Shown: positions 1 to 6,617, numbered from the stretch's first letter. The stretch: DNA of 7,777 nucleotides from Hyphomicrobiales bacterium (GCA_027051995.1 JALUFY010000399.1:1-7777), one strand, 5' to 3'. The notes: generated from the sequence alone by a model not told the origin. Program-made: numbers and translations.

Positions 1-1
1 G

Positions 2-100
2 GCGCAGCAGTGGTTCCAGTATCAGGTCAAGGCGGCCGACATCGGCCTGCGCGCCAAGACCTATCTGGAGCAGCATGGCGCCAAGGTCATCAAGAAGTAG
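2..100 (+). CDS. nosZ: C-terminal end of probable nitrous oxide reductase NosZ (partial, 5' end outside window)
   Basis: An open frame enters from the left edge and ends at TAG 98-100, leaving 32 residues. They form a charged, probably amphipathic helix (WFQYQVKAADIGLRAKTYL) followed by a basic tail ending VIKK. No catalytic residue lies in this stretch: the His ligands of CuZ and the Cys/His/Met ligands of CuA would be upstream. The call rests on context, because the genes that follow are the standard companions of nosZ and nosZ normally heads such clusters. NosZ is a periplasmic copper enzyme that reduces N2O to N2. A C-terminal helix beyond the CuA cupredoxin domain would fit a clade II enzyme, but that is inference. 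It could instead be another periplasmic protein. Confidence 0.62.
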   Translation, partial: AQQWFQYQVKAADIGLRAKTYLEQHGAKVIKK

Positions 101-146
101 GCTGATGCGAGAGATCAGCTGACGTCTTGAGGCGAAGCAGCAATCC

Positions 147-175
147 GGCGGGGGGCGAGTTTTTCGCCCCCCGCC
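147..175 (+). terminator. GC-rich hairpin after nosZ (attenuator or mRNA-stabilising stem)
   Basis: A perfect 12-bp stem (GGCGGGGGGCGA at 147-158 and its complement at 164-175) closes a five-base GTTTT loop, 46 bases after the upstream stop codon. No run of T follows the stem, so it is not a textbook intrinsic terminator. It could partly stop transcription or protect the 3' end of the upstream message, which would allow more NosZ than accessory proteins. The structure is read directly from the sequence; the role is inference. Confidence 0.5.
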
Positions 176-192
176 ACCCATGAGGACAAAGA

Positions 193-215
193 CCTGTTCC
201 ATATCGCGGAACAGG
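193..215 (+). promoter_or_regulatory. Perfect inverted repeat CCTGTTCC-N7-GGAACAGG upstream of the first cytochrome gene
   Basis: Eight-base arms at 193-200 and 208-215 flank a seven-base spacer, ending 31 bases before the ATG at 247. The arm length and spacing suit either a dimeric regulator's operator or an RNA hairpin in the leader. It does not match the FNR/CRP-type TTGAT-N4-ATCAA pattern, and the alphaproteobacterial LexA box is a direct repeat, not an inverted one. No regulator is assigned. Confidence 0.4.
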
Positions 216-246
216 GCAGTGCAAGAGTGGAGAGCAGGAGAACATC

Positions 247-969
247 ATGATTTCTGGAAAGATCATCACGCGGGCCGGACTGGCGGTTGCGCTGGGCCTC
301 GCCTTCGCCGCGGGCGCCGGCGGCGTGGCCGTCAAGGGGCCGCTGGCGGTGAAAAGCGCCGTGGCCGGCGAGAAAAAGAAAAAGCATCCGGGCAAGCGTC
401 TTTACCGCCGCATGACCTGCATCGCCTGTCACGGGCGCGACGGCAAGCGCGCCATTCAGGACTATCCGAACCTGGCCGGGCAGAACAAGAAATACCTGAT
501 CAAGCAGACCAGAGACATCATTTCCGGCAAGCGCAAGGGCGGCAAGAACGCCCAGGGCAAGGATCGCGCCGCGCCCATGGTGGGCTCGCTGGTGACGCCG
601 GAGGGCAAGGTGCGCATCAGTGACGAGCAGATCGAGCAGATCGCCGATTATCTGGCCGGACTGGAGCCGGCCAAGCCGAAACCCGCCGCCGACCTGAAGC
701 CGGAGGACGTGGAAGCCGGCAAGAAGCTCTACAAGAAGAAGCGCTGCAAGACCTGCCACGGCAAGGCGGGCAAGAAGCCGCTGAAGGGCTATCCCTACAT
801 CGCCGGGCAGAAGGCCGACTACATCTTCAACCAGATGGTGGACGTGCGCGACAAGATGCGCAAAAATGGCAAGATCAAGACCATGTATTCGTTCGTCAAG
901 AAGCTGAAGGATGACGAGATCCGCCAGATCGCGGCCTACCTCTCGACCATCGACCGGACGAAGAAATAG
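247..969 (+). CDS. Periplasmic di-haem cytochrome c (c4-like), very lysine-rich
   Basis: A 240-residue secreted cytochrome. Residues 1-40 form a Sec signal peptide with likely cleavage after AVA (38-40). Two similar haem domains follow: CIACH at 58-62 and CKTCH at 167-171. Each has a (Y)PxxAGQ segment after the haem site and a candidate axial methionine downstream (Met111 and Met213). This is the tandem layout of cytochrome c4/c553-type electron carriers. The mature part holds about 51 Lys/Arg against 22 Asp/Glu, an unusually strong positive charge, with a KKKK run just after the cleavage site. In this cluster it probably carries electrons between NosGH and NosZ, like the NosC cytochromes of other clade II clusters, although those of Wolinella are mono-haem. 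The start is supported by AGGAG at 236-240, six bases before the ATG. Family assignment is firm; the exact partner is inferred. Confidence 0.9.
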   Translation: MISGKIITRAGLAVALGLAFAAGAGGVAVKGPLAVKSAVAGEKKKKHPGKRLYRRMTCIACHGRDGKRAIQDYPNLAGQNKKYLIKQTRDIISGKRKGGKNAQGKDRAAPMVGSLVTPEGKVRISDEQIEQIADYLAGLEPAKPKPAADLKPEDVEAGKKLYKKKRCKTCHGKAGKKPLKGYPYIAGQKADYIFNQMVDVRDKMRKNGKIKTMYSFVKKLKDDEIRQIAAYLSTIDRTKK

Positions 970-985
970 CGTTTCGCGCGCGCGG

Positions 986-1003
986 AGGCCGGACGGCCGG
1001 CCT
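986..1003 (+). other. Small GC-rich hairpin between the two cytochrome genes
   Basis: A perfect 7-bp stem (AGGCCGG at 986-992, CCGGCCT at 997-1003) with an ACGG tetraloop lies 16 bases after the stop of the first cytochrome. There is no T-tract. It may only slow exonucleases or reflect local GC richness, so the functional claim is weak. Confidence 0.3.
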
Positions 1004-1083
1004 GGCGGGCTGGACATTTGGCCACCGCGGGCGCAATAACACGAAGCAGAGCAAACTGATCCAAAACACGAGTGGAGAGCATC

Positions 1084-1857
1084 ATGAAAAAATCATTTGC
1101 ATTCATCGGCGCGCTGAGCCTTGGCCTGGCCATCGCCGCGCCGTCCCTGCTGGCCTGGAACGAGGGTGGCGGCGAGCAGGACGAGGCGAGCAAGATTCTG
1201 GCTGATCTGAAGGCCAAGATGCCCAATGATCCCAAGCTGAAGGAGAAGGTGCGCCAGGACGGCATCGCGGTGTTCGAGGTCTGCTCGGCCTGCCACACCA
1301 CCGAAGGCTGGGGCACCAAGGACGGCACCTTCCCGCAGCTGGCCGGCCAGCATGACACGGTGATCATCAAGCAGCTCGCCGACATCCGCGCCAAGAACCG
1401 CGACAACCCGACCATGTATCCCTTCGCGCTGCCGCAGGAGATCAAGAACGCGGCGCCGGAAGTGGGTGGCGGGCCCTACGCCATCGCCGTGGTGGCCAAC
1501 TACATTACCAACATGAAGATGAATCCGGACAACGGCAAGGGGCCGGACGACGCCGACATGAAGAAGGGTGAGCAGCTGTTCAAGGACAACTGCGTGAAGT
1601 GTCATGGCGAGCATGGCGAGGGCAACGAGGAGAAGTTCTACCCGAAGATCCAGGGGCAGCATTACAAATACATGCTGCGCCAGTTCGAATGGATCCGCGA
1701 CGGCAAGCGGCGCAACGCCAATCCGGACATGGTGAAGCAGATCAAGAACTTCACCGATGAGGACATGAAGAACGTGATCAACTACGTGTCGCGCATCCCG
1801 GTGCCCAAGGAGAAGCTGGCGCCGAGCAAGGACTGGATCAACCCCGACTTCGATTGA
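1084..1857 (+). CDS. Periplasmic di-haem cytochrome c (c4-like)
   Basis: A 257-residue secreted cytochrome from ATG 1084. The signal peptide is MKKSFAFIGALSLGLAIAAP plus SLLA, with likely cleavage after residue 24. Two haem sites, CSACH at 67-71 and CVKCH at 170-174, are each followed by a (F/Y)P-x2-x-GQ segment and a candidate axial methionine (Met111 in TMYPFA, Met216 in PDMVKQ). It is thus related in layout to its upstream neighbour but of opposite character: the mature chain has roughly 34 Lys/Arg and 36 Asp/Glu and is near neutral. It probably serves as a second carrier between the quinol-oxidising NosGH module and NosZ. An in-frame GTG at 1072 would add four residues (MESI), but GGAGAG at 1074-1079 lies just upstream of the ATG and MKK is a normal signal start, so 1084 is preferred. 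Confidence 0.9.
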   Translation: MKKSFAFIGALSLGLAIAAPSLLAWNEGGGEQDEASKILADLKAKMPNDPKLKEKVRQDGIAVFEVCSACHTTEGWGTKDGTFPQLAGQHDTVIIKQLADIRAKNRDNPTMYPFALPQEIKNAAPEVGGGPYAIAVVANYITNMKMNPDNGKGPDDADMKKGEQLFKDNCVKCHGEHGEGNEEKFYPKIQGQHYKYMLRQFEWIRDGKRRNANPDMVKQIKNFTDEDMKNVINYVSRIPVPKEKLAPSKDWINPDFD

Positions 1858-1858
1858 T

Positions 1859-1918
1859 CCTTGCGGGACATCCCGGACATGCCGCCCGCCCCGCACAGGG
1901 GCGGGCGGACTTGCAAGG
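1859..1918 (+). other. Structured intergenic element with 11-bp GC hairpin after the second cytochrome
   Basis: The core is a perfect 11-bp stem, CCGCCCGCCCC at 1882-1892 and GGGGCGGGCGG at 1898-1908, with a GCACA loop. It is enclosed by CCTTGC (1859-1864) and GCAAGG (1913-1918), which can pair as an outer stem, and a small CGGG-ACAT-CCCG hairpin (1864-1875) can sit inside, though it shares one base with the outer stem. The stop codon is only two bases upstream. No T-tract follows, so attenuation or message processing is more likely than clean termination. Pairing is visible; the role is inferred. Confidence 0.45.
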
Positions 1919-1924
1919 GGCATG

Positions 1925-1948
1925 GGCGCTTCCACATGGTGGAACGCC
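1925..1948 (+). other. Second hairpin upstream of nosB
   Basis: TTCCAC (1930-1935) and GTGGAA (1939-1944) are perfect complements around ATG, extended by GGCG (1925-1928) and CGCC (1945-1948) with C1929 bulged. It lies about 58 bases before the nosB start and could be an RNA hairpin or a short operator palindrome. Confidence 0.3.
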
Positions 1949-2006
1949 GAGCAAGTGGTTGCGGCCGCCGCATGCGGGCCCGCGAACGCTTCAGAGGAAT
2001 TGAACA

Positions 2007-3302
2007 ATGATTGATACGTCCGCTAGCAAAAAGCAGAACGCCATCGTCGCCGCTCTCGGGGCGATCGCTCTGGTTCTGCTTGTTGTAATCTACTTCGTTC
2101 CCGCCTGGTGGGTGTCGCTGACGGCGCCGCAGTATCCCAAGACCGCGTTTCCGCAGGGTATCCGCATTCATTTCCACATGAATGGTGTGTTCAATGGCTG
2201 CCCGAAGGTGAAAAAGAAGGAGATCGAGGAAGACGTCGTTCTTGATTGCGTGCATGAAATGGACGCCATCAACCATTTCGTCGGCATGTATCCCACCGGC
2301 GCGGGCGGCGTGGTGGAGAAGGCCTTCTCGCCCTTCCTGCTGATCTTCCTGGGGCTTTTGATCATCGGTTTCATCATACCGCAGCCAAAATTGCGCTTTG
2401 GCGTGATGATGGCGGGCTGGGCGGTCATGGTTGGCTGGATGTACATGACCATGATGACGCAAGGCGGCATCAAGTATCAGCCGGCCTCCTACATCAAGTC
2501 GCTGGTGACGGCGCTGGGCGAGGGCAAGGAAGAAGCCGGCGAAGAGCTTTCGCCGATCATCGCCAAGCTGCAGAAATCCCTGGAGGCCAGCGGCGACAGC
2601 TCGCTGGTGAAGACCGAGGAAGTGCGCTCCAACCTGGAAAAGAGCGGGCAGAAGAAGCTCTCCGACATCATCTCGAACCTGAACAAGGGCGGAGCCGGCC
2701 ATGTGAAGACGCTGAAGCAGATTCTGGCCGAGGCCAAGGCTTCCGGCGCGGACGAGAAGACCAGCAATATCGAAATCCTGCATCAGGCCTTCCTGACCGC
2801 GCAGTCGCGCCTGCCGGAGAACAAGCGGCAGAAATGGACGGGCTCGGGCATGCAGGTGCTGCTGTGGCATTATCACCAGACGCTGGCGCGGTGGTTCAAC
2901 AATCCGGCGCGCATCAATCCGCTGGTGCGCAAGATGACCTTCGCCGCCAAGGCGGTGTTCTGGGGGCTGATCATCGTGCCGCCGGTGCTGTTCTTCCTGG
3001 CGAGCTTCGGCCCGGCCTTCTTCTACTGGCTGCTGGGGCTGATCCCGGCGATCCTGCCGGTGGCCTTCGTTATCGAATACGCCTCCTGGCTCTACTGGTT
3101 CGGCCATTCCATGAGTTCCATGGGAGCGTTCTCGCTGAAGCCCTTCATGCCGACGGTGTTCGGCCAGGGCAAGGTGGCGCAGTTCGCCACCCACTCCTAT
3201 CCGCATATCGGATTCGGGCTCATGGTGGCGCTGTCCGTCATCATGCTGCTGGCGGTGCTCATCCGCCGCAAGCAGCTGAAGACGGCCGCCGCCGCGGCCT
3301 GA
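2007..3302 (+). CDS. nosB: NosB-like integral membrane protein of the clade II nos cluster
   Basis: A 431-residue inner-membrane protein. Predicted membrane helices lie near residues 12-33, 108-125, 132-150, 313-333, 337-357 and 402-420. Positive residues (KK before helix 1, QPKLR between helices 2 and 3, RRKQ at the end) place both termini and the 2-3 loop in the cytoplasm. Residues 34-107 and a large Lys/Glu-rich, probably helical segment (about 151-312) would then be periplasmic. Conserved-looking features are WWVSLTAPQYP after helix 1, HFHMNG with Cys65 and Cys81, INHFVGMYP (88-96) and KPFMPTVFGQGKVAQF before helix 6. NosB is found in clade II clusters and its function is unknown; proposed roles are electron delivery or NosZ maturation. 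The assignment relies on these segments and on position between nosZ/cytochromes and nosD. AGAGGAA at 1993-1999 supports the start. Confidence 0.75.
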   Translation: MIDTSASKKQNAIVAALGAIALVLLVVIYFVPAWWVSLTAPQYPKTAFPQGIRIHFHMNGVFNGCPKVKKKEIEEDVVLDCVHEMDAINHFVGMYPTGAGGVVEKAFSPFLLIFLGLLIIGFIIPQPKLRFGVMMAGWAVMVGWMYMTMMTQGGIKYQPASYIKSLVTALGEGKEEAGEELSPIIAKLQKSLEASGDSSLVKTEEVRSNLEKSGQKKLSDIISNLNKGGAGHVKTLKQILAEAKASGADEKTSNIEILHQAFLTAQSRLPENKRQKWTGSGMQVLLWHYHQTLARWFNNPARINPLVRKMTFAAKAVFWGLIIVPPVLFFLASFGPAFFYWLLGLIPAILPVAFVIEYASWLYWFGHSMSSMGAFSLKPFMPTVFGQGKVAQFATHSYPHIGFGLMVALSVIMLLAVLIRRKQLKTAAAAA

Positions 3303-3309
3303 CGAACAG

Positions 3310-3354
3310 GGCCGGGGCCATGCCAAGGCGCGGCATGGCCCCGGCCGGCGATTT
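3310..3354 (+). terminator. Strong hairpin with trailing T-rich stretch between nosB and nosD
   Basis: This is the longest perfect stem in the window: 15 bp (3310-3324 with 3332-3346) around a seven-base AAGGCGC loop, beginning seven bases after the nosB stop. A TTTT run follows four bases after the stem and a TTTTTT run lies further on at 3366-3371. The gap between stem and T-run makes it an imperfect intrinsic terminator. Partial termination or 3'-end protection of the nosZ-to-nosB message are both plausible, and nosD would then depend on read-through or its own promoter. No clear -35/-10 pair is visible before nosD. Confidence 0.55.
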
Positions 3355-3399
3355 TCTCATTTCCGTTTTTTCCGCCGCCGTGTTGTGGACGAGGTCGTC

Positions 3400-4803
3400 A
3401 TGTTTCGTTTCGCGCGCATAATCCCGCTCATGCTCGTTCTGGCGCTTTGCGCCGGGCTGTCTTGCGCCGGCTTGGCGCGGGCGGAGCAGGCGGGCGGGCT
3501 GATCCCGCTGCAGCCGCTGATCGACAAGGCCAAAAAGGGCGACATCATCACGCTGAAGCCGGGGCGCTACAAGGGCAATGTGGTGATCACCAAGGCCATC
3601 ACCCTGGAGGGGGAGGGGCCGCGCGACAAGGTGATCATCGACGGCGGCGGCAAGGGCACGGTCATCAAGCTGAAGACCGATGGCGCGACGGTGCGCAATC
3701 TGACGATCACCGGATCGGGCGAGAGCTACAATGATCTGGACGCGGGCATCCAGGTGCGCGGCAACTTCAACGTCATCAAGGACAACCGCATCAAGAGGGT
3801 GCTCTTCGGCGTGGACTTGCAGCAGTGCAATTCCAACATCATCAAGCGCAACGAAATCTCCTCGTTCGGCGAGCTGGGGCTGGGGTTGCGCGGGGACGGC
3901 ATCCGGCTGTGGTATTCAAAGAACAATCGCATCAGAAAGAACCACATCCACAATGTGCGCGATTTCGTCGTCTGGTATTCGGCGGACAACATCATCGCAG
4001 AGAACACGGTGACGGACGGCCGCTACGGGCTGCATTTCATGTATTCGCGCTACAATCTGGTGGAAAAGAACACCTATCTGCGCAATTCGGTGGGCATCTA
4101 CCTGATGTATTCCGACTCGGTGGTGGTGCGCGGCAACCGCATCGTGCAGGCCATCGGCGCGGCGGGCGTCGGCATCGGCTTCAAGGAAGCCAGCAACATC
4201 GACATCATCGACAACGAGATTCTCTACAATTCCGTGGGGCTGTATCTGGATTCCTCGCCGTTTCAGCCGGATACCACGGTGCGCATCTACCGCAACACCA
4301 TCGCCTTCAATGACATGGGCGCGCGCTTCCTGACCAACTGGAAGGGCAACATCTTCAAGGACAACAAGTTCCTGAGCAATATCCGCCATGTCTCCGTCTC
4401 CACCTTCGAGACGGAAAAGCGCAATGTCTGGGAAGGCAACTACTGGGATACCTACGAGGGCTATGACCATGACGGGGACGGGTTTGGCGACAAGCCCTTC
4501 CGGCTGATGGTCTATGCCGACCGCATCTGGATGGACGTCAAGGCGGCGGCCTTTTTCAAGGGCACGCCGGTGCTGACCATGCTGGATTTTCTGGAGCGGC
4601 TGGCGCCCTTCACCGATCCGCTGCTGATGCTGGAAGACAAGAAGCCGCGTATCAGGCCGGATTTCGAGCCGCTGACCAAGGGGTATGACGGCGGCGGCGG
4701 AAACGCGGGCAAGACCGTCAAGACCTTCGGGCTGACGACGGGCGCGTCGAAATCCGGAACGAGCCTGGAGGACTTCGATCCCTTCGGGTTGCACAAGAAG
4801 TAG
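3400..4803 (+). CDS. nosD: NosD, periplasmic beta-helix protein for NosZ copper-site assembly
   Basis: A 467-residue protein with a Sec signal peptide (cleavage likely after ARA, 26-28). Residues about 34-340 are a parallel right-handed beta-helix of the CASH/NosD type. They are made of repeated short strands such as NNRIRKNHIHNV, DNIIAENTVTDG, YNLVEKNTYLRN and SNIDIIDNEILYN, often followed by G(I/L)YLMYS-like turns. The family-typical NVWEGNYWD segment (342-350) and a DHDGDGFGD acidic stretch follow. NosD acts in the periplasm with NosF and NosY to build the tetranuclear CuZ cluster, probably in sulfur supply. The C-terminal tail from about 415 is Gly/Lys-rich and looks disordered. ATG 3400 is chosen over the in-frame GTG 3385 because it gives a normal signal peptide and has GAGG at 3391-3394. 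The Cys residues near the signal do not form a lipobox. Confidence 0.95.
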   Translation: MFRFARIIPLMLVLALCAGLSCAGLARAEQAGGLIPLQPLIDKAKKGDIITLKPGRYKGNVVITKAITLEGEGPRDKVIIDGGGKGTVIKLKTDGATVRNLTITGSGESYNDLDAGIQVRGNFNVIKDNRIKRVLFGVDLQQCNSNIIKRNEISSFGELGLGLRGDGIRLWYSKNNRIRKNHIHNVRDFVVWYSADNIIAENTVTDGRYGLHFMYSRYNLVEKNTYLRNSVGIYLMYSDSVVVRGNRIVQAIGAAGVGIGFKEASNIDIIDNEILYNSVGLYLDSSPFQPDTTVRIYRNTIAFNDMGARFLTNWKGNIFKDNKFLSNIRHVSVSTFETEKRNVWEGNYWDTYEGYDHDGDGFGDKPFRLMVYADRIWMDVKAAAFFKGTPVLTMLDFLERLAPFTDPLLMLEDKKPRIRPDFEPLTKGYDGGGGNAGKTVKTFGLTTGASKSGTSLEDFDPFGLHKK

Positions 4804-4832
4804 GGAACAGGGTAACGGGCAAGGGTGACATC

Positions 4833-5624
4833 ATGAGCAAGGAAAGCAAGAAAGCCAATGCGCCGGCGGGCAAGCCGAAAAAGCGCATGAGCAAACGCGA
4901 CCGGGAACGGCGCAGGGCGCTGCTATTGTCCTTTCTGGCGGGCGGCGCGACCGTGGGGCTGGCGCTGGCGGGATATTATCCCATCGTGACCTACGCCAGG
5001 GCGGAAAACCGCCTGCGGCCGCCGGGGGCGATCGAAGAGCGCGAGTTTCTCGCTTCGTGCATCAAGTGCGGGCAGTGCGTGCAGGTGTGCCCGGTGGAGG
5101 CGATCAAGCTGGAGGATTTCACCGATGGCTTCAGCAACGGCACGCCGAGCATCGACGCGCGGACGCAGGCCTGCGATTTTTCCTGCGACGCGGTGCAATG
5201 CGTGCTGGCCTGCCCGACGGGAGCGCTTACGCACGAGGTGAGCCTGAAGGAGCAGGTGCGCATGGGCTTGGCGGTGCTGACCCGGCCGGACGCCTGTCTG
5301 GCGCGCAAGGGTCTGGGTTTCAAGGGCACGGCGCGGGGCGATGACTTCCCCGGCCTGCACCGCTACATCAAGGTGGACCGCTGGAACCCGATCAGGATCG
5401 CCGACCATCCCTATGATCTGGAGCTGTGCGATCTTTGCGTGCGCGAATGCCCGATCAAGGACGCCATTCACCTTGAGCCCTTGAGCAAGGATCCCGACGA
5501 CAAGCGCAAGACGCCGGTGGTGACGGACAAGTGCGTGGGCTGCGGGTTCTGTGAAATGATCTGTCCCACGGAGCCGCCGGCCATCGAAATCATTCCGCGC
5601 AAGACATGGGGGGCCGCGTCATGA
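4833..5624 (+). CDS. nosG: NosG, periplasmic ferredoxin-type protein with four 4Fe-4S clusters (NapG-like)
   Basis: A 263-residue iron-sulfur protein. An unusually basic N-terminus (residues 12-28) ends in RRR-ALLLSFL, a probable twin-arginine export signal or anchor, with the hydrophobic stretch about 29-50. Four cluster sites can be counted, sixteen Cys in all: 76/79/82/86 (CIKCGQCVQVCP), 114/118/123/127 (CDFSCDAVQCVLACP), 155 with 199/202/206 (CDLCVRECP), and 234/237/240/244 (CVGCGFCEMICP). This matches NapG/NosG, the periplasmic partner of the NapH/NosH quinol dehydrogenase. Electrons would pass from NosH through NosG to the periplasmic cytochromes. Only 29 bases separate it from nosD, and its stop overlaps the nosH start, so the three are likely co-transcribed. 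The ribosome site AAGGG (4821-4825) is modest. Confidence 0.93.
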   Translation: MSKESKKANAPAGKPKKRMSKRDRERRRALLLSFLAGGATVGLALAGYYPIVTYARAENRLRPPGAIEEREFLASCIKCGQCVQVCPVEAIKLEDFTDGFSNGTPSIDARTQACDFSCDAVQCVLACPTGALTHEVSLKEQVRMGLAVLTRPDACLARKGLGFKGTARGDDFPGLHRYIKVDRWNPIRIADHPYDLELCDLCVRECPIKDAIHLEPLSKDPDDKRKTPVVTDKCVGCGFCEMICPTEPPAIEIIPRKTWGAAS

Positions 5625-6598
5625 ACCTCTATATCGACAGTCTCAGGCAGATGCTGGGCGGCGCGCCGCGCAGGCCGGAGAAGTCCGACTATTCAAAGGA
5701 GGCGGCGGAGCTGCACGCCTTCAAGAAGACGCCGGAGGAGCGCGCCCGGCGGCGCAAGCTCATCGCCGAGGAGCTCTCGGAGAAGAAAACGAGTTACAAG
5801 TGGCGCAAGTGGCGCTGGCCGGTGATCATACTGGTCAATCTGATTTTCGTCATCTCCTATCAGTTCGACGTGCAGCTGGTGGAAGGGGCCCTGACGGCCT
5901 CGCGCGTGGTGGGCTTTCACTTCGCCGATCTGAACTCGGCCCTGCAGGTGACGCTGGCCTTCAAGGAAATGCTCATCAACCTGGTGATCGGCACATCCAC
6001 GGTGGCCATCCTGTGGTGGCTGGTGGGCGGGCGCTCCTTCTGCGCCTGGACGTGCCCGTATCATCTGCTGTCGGAGTGGGTGGAGATCCTGCATCTGAAG
6101 CTGGCGGAAAAAGGCTGGGCCAGGGACTATCAGCTGCACAGGGGCGTGCGCACGGTGCTTTACGTGGTTTTCGCTCTGCTGGCCTTCATCACCGGCTATA
6201 CGGTGTTCGAGTGGATTTCGCCTGTCGGCATCACCTCGCGCGCGCTGATCTACGGCACCCTGGCCGGCATGATCTGGGTTGGCGTTCTGCTGCTCATCGA
6301 GCTGTTCTTCATCCGCCGTTTCTGGTGCCGCTACATGTGCCCCATCGGCATGACCTACGCCTTCGTCGGCTCGGTGTCGCCGACGACCATTCATTATGAC
6401 CTGTCCAAGTGCCTGCACGAGGGCGAATGCCGTCAGGTCTGTCTGGTGCCGCATGTGCTGGAGATCACCAAGAAGGGGCGTGCGACGAAGCCGCAGATCG
6501 ATATCGGCGCCGATTGCACGCGCTGCGCGATGTGCCTGGAGGCCTGCCCGACGGGAGCCTTGAGCTTCCGCATCAAGGGGCTGGACAAACTCCTGTGA
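5621..6598 (+). CDS. nosH: NosH, membrane-bound quinol dehydrogenase iron-sulfur protein (NapH-like)
   Basis: A 325-residue inner-membrane protein. After a charged cytoplasmic N-terminus (1-60) come membrane helices near 66-80, 118-135, 177-195 and 213-232, with polytopic NapH/NosH features. Two CxxxCP motifs (Cys141/145 and Cys236/240) sit at membrane boundaries and are proposed in the family to take part in quinol oxidation. A C-terminal ferredoxin domain carries a normal site (Cys299/302/305/309, CTRCAMCLEACP) and an atypical first site (Cys264-x5-Cys270-x3-Cys274, no fourth Cys in place). It is thought to transfer electrons from quinol to NosG. ATG 5621 overlaps the nosG stop as ATGA, implying translational coupling, and has GGGGGG at 5608-5613. 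An in-frame ATG at 5606 would add five residues and is less favoured. Confidence 0.93.
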   Translation: MNLYIDSLRQMLGGAPRRPEKSDYSKEAAELHAFKKTPEERARRRKLIAEELSEKKTSYKWRKWRWPVIILVNLIFVISYQFDVQLVEGALTASRVVGFHFADLNSALQVTLAFKEMLINLVIGTSTVAILWWLVGGRSFCAWTCPYHLLSEWVEILHLKLAEKGWARDYQLHRGVRTVLYVVFALLAFITGYTVFEWISPVGITSRALIYGTLAGMIWVGVLLLIELFFIRRFWCRYMCPIGMTYAFVGSVSPTTIHYDLSKCLHEGECRQVCLVPHVLEITKKGRATKPQIDIGADCTRCAMCLEACPTGALSFRIKGLDKLL

Positions 6599-6617
6599 GG
6601 CTGGTCTAAAAGCCTTT

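Noticed and set aside
101..246. FNR/NNR-type operator (TTGAT-N4-ATCAA) expected for denitrification genes
   Set aside because: No convincing match was seen here or in the other gaps; any such site is more likely upstream of nosZ, outside the window.
115..1017. Minus-strand open frame opposite the first cytochrome
   Set aside because: The + strand encodes two CXXCH motifs and a signal peptide, so the reverse frame is a shadow.
1072..1083. GTG start four codons upstream for the second cytochrome
   Set aside because: The GTG overlaps the ribosome site used by ATG 1084, and the ATG gives a normal MKK signal peptide.
1782..3326. Minus-strand open frame (514 codons) opposite nosB
   Set aside because: The + strand frame has coherent membrane helices, a ribosome site and NosB-like segments; the minus frame is low-complexity His/Arg/Gln sequence.
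3400..3486. Possible lipoprotein signal in NosD (Cys17 and Cys22 in the hydrophobic region)
   Set aside because: The residues before each Cys do not fit a lipobox, and an ARA cleavage site follows.
5606..5620. Upstream ATG for nosH
   Set aside because: The ATG at 5621 overlaps the nosG stop as ATGA and has a G-rich ribosome site at the right distance; the upstream one has only a weak site.
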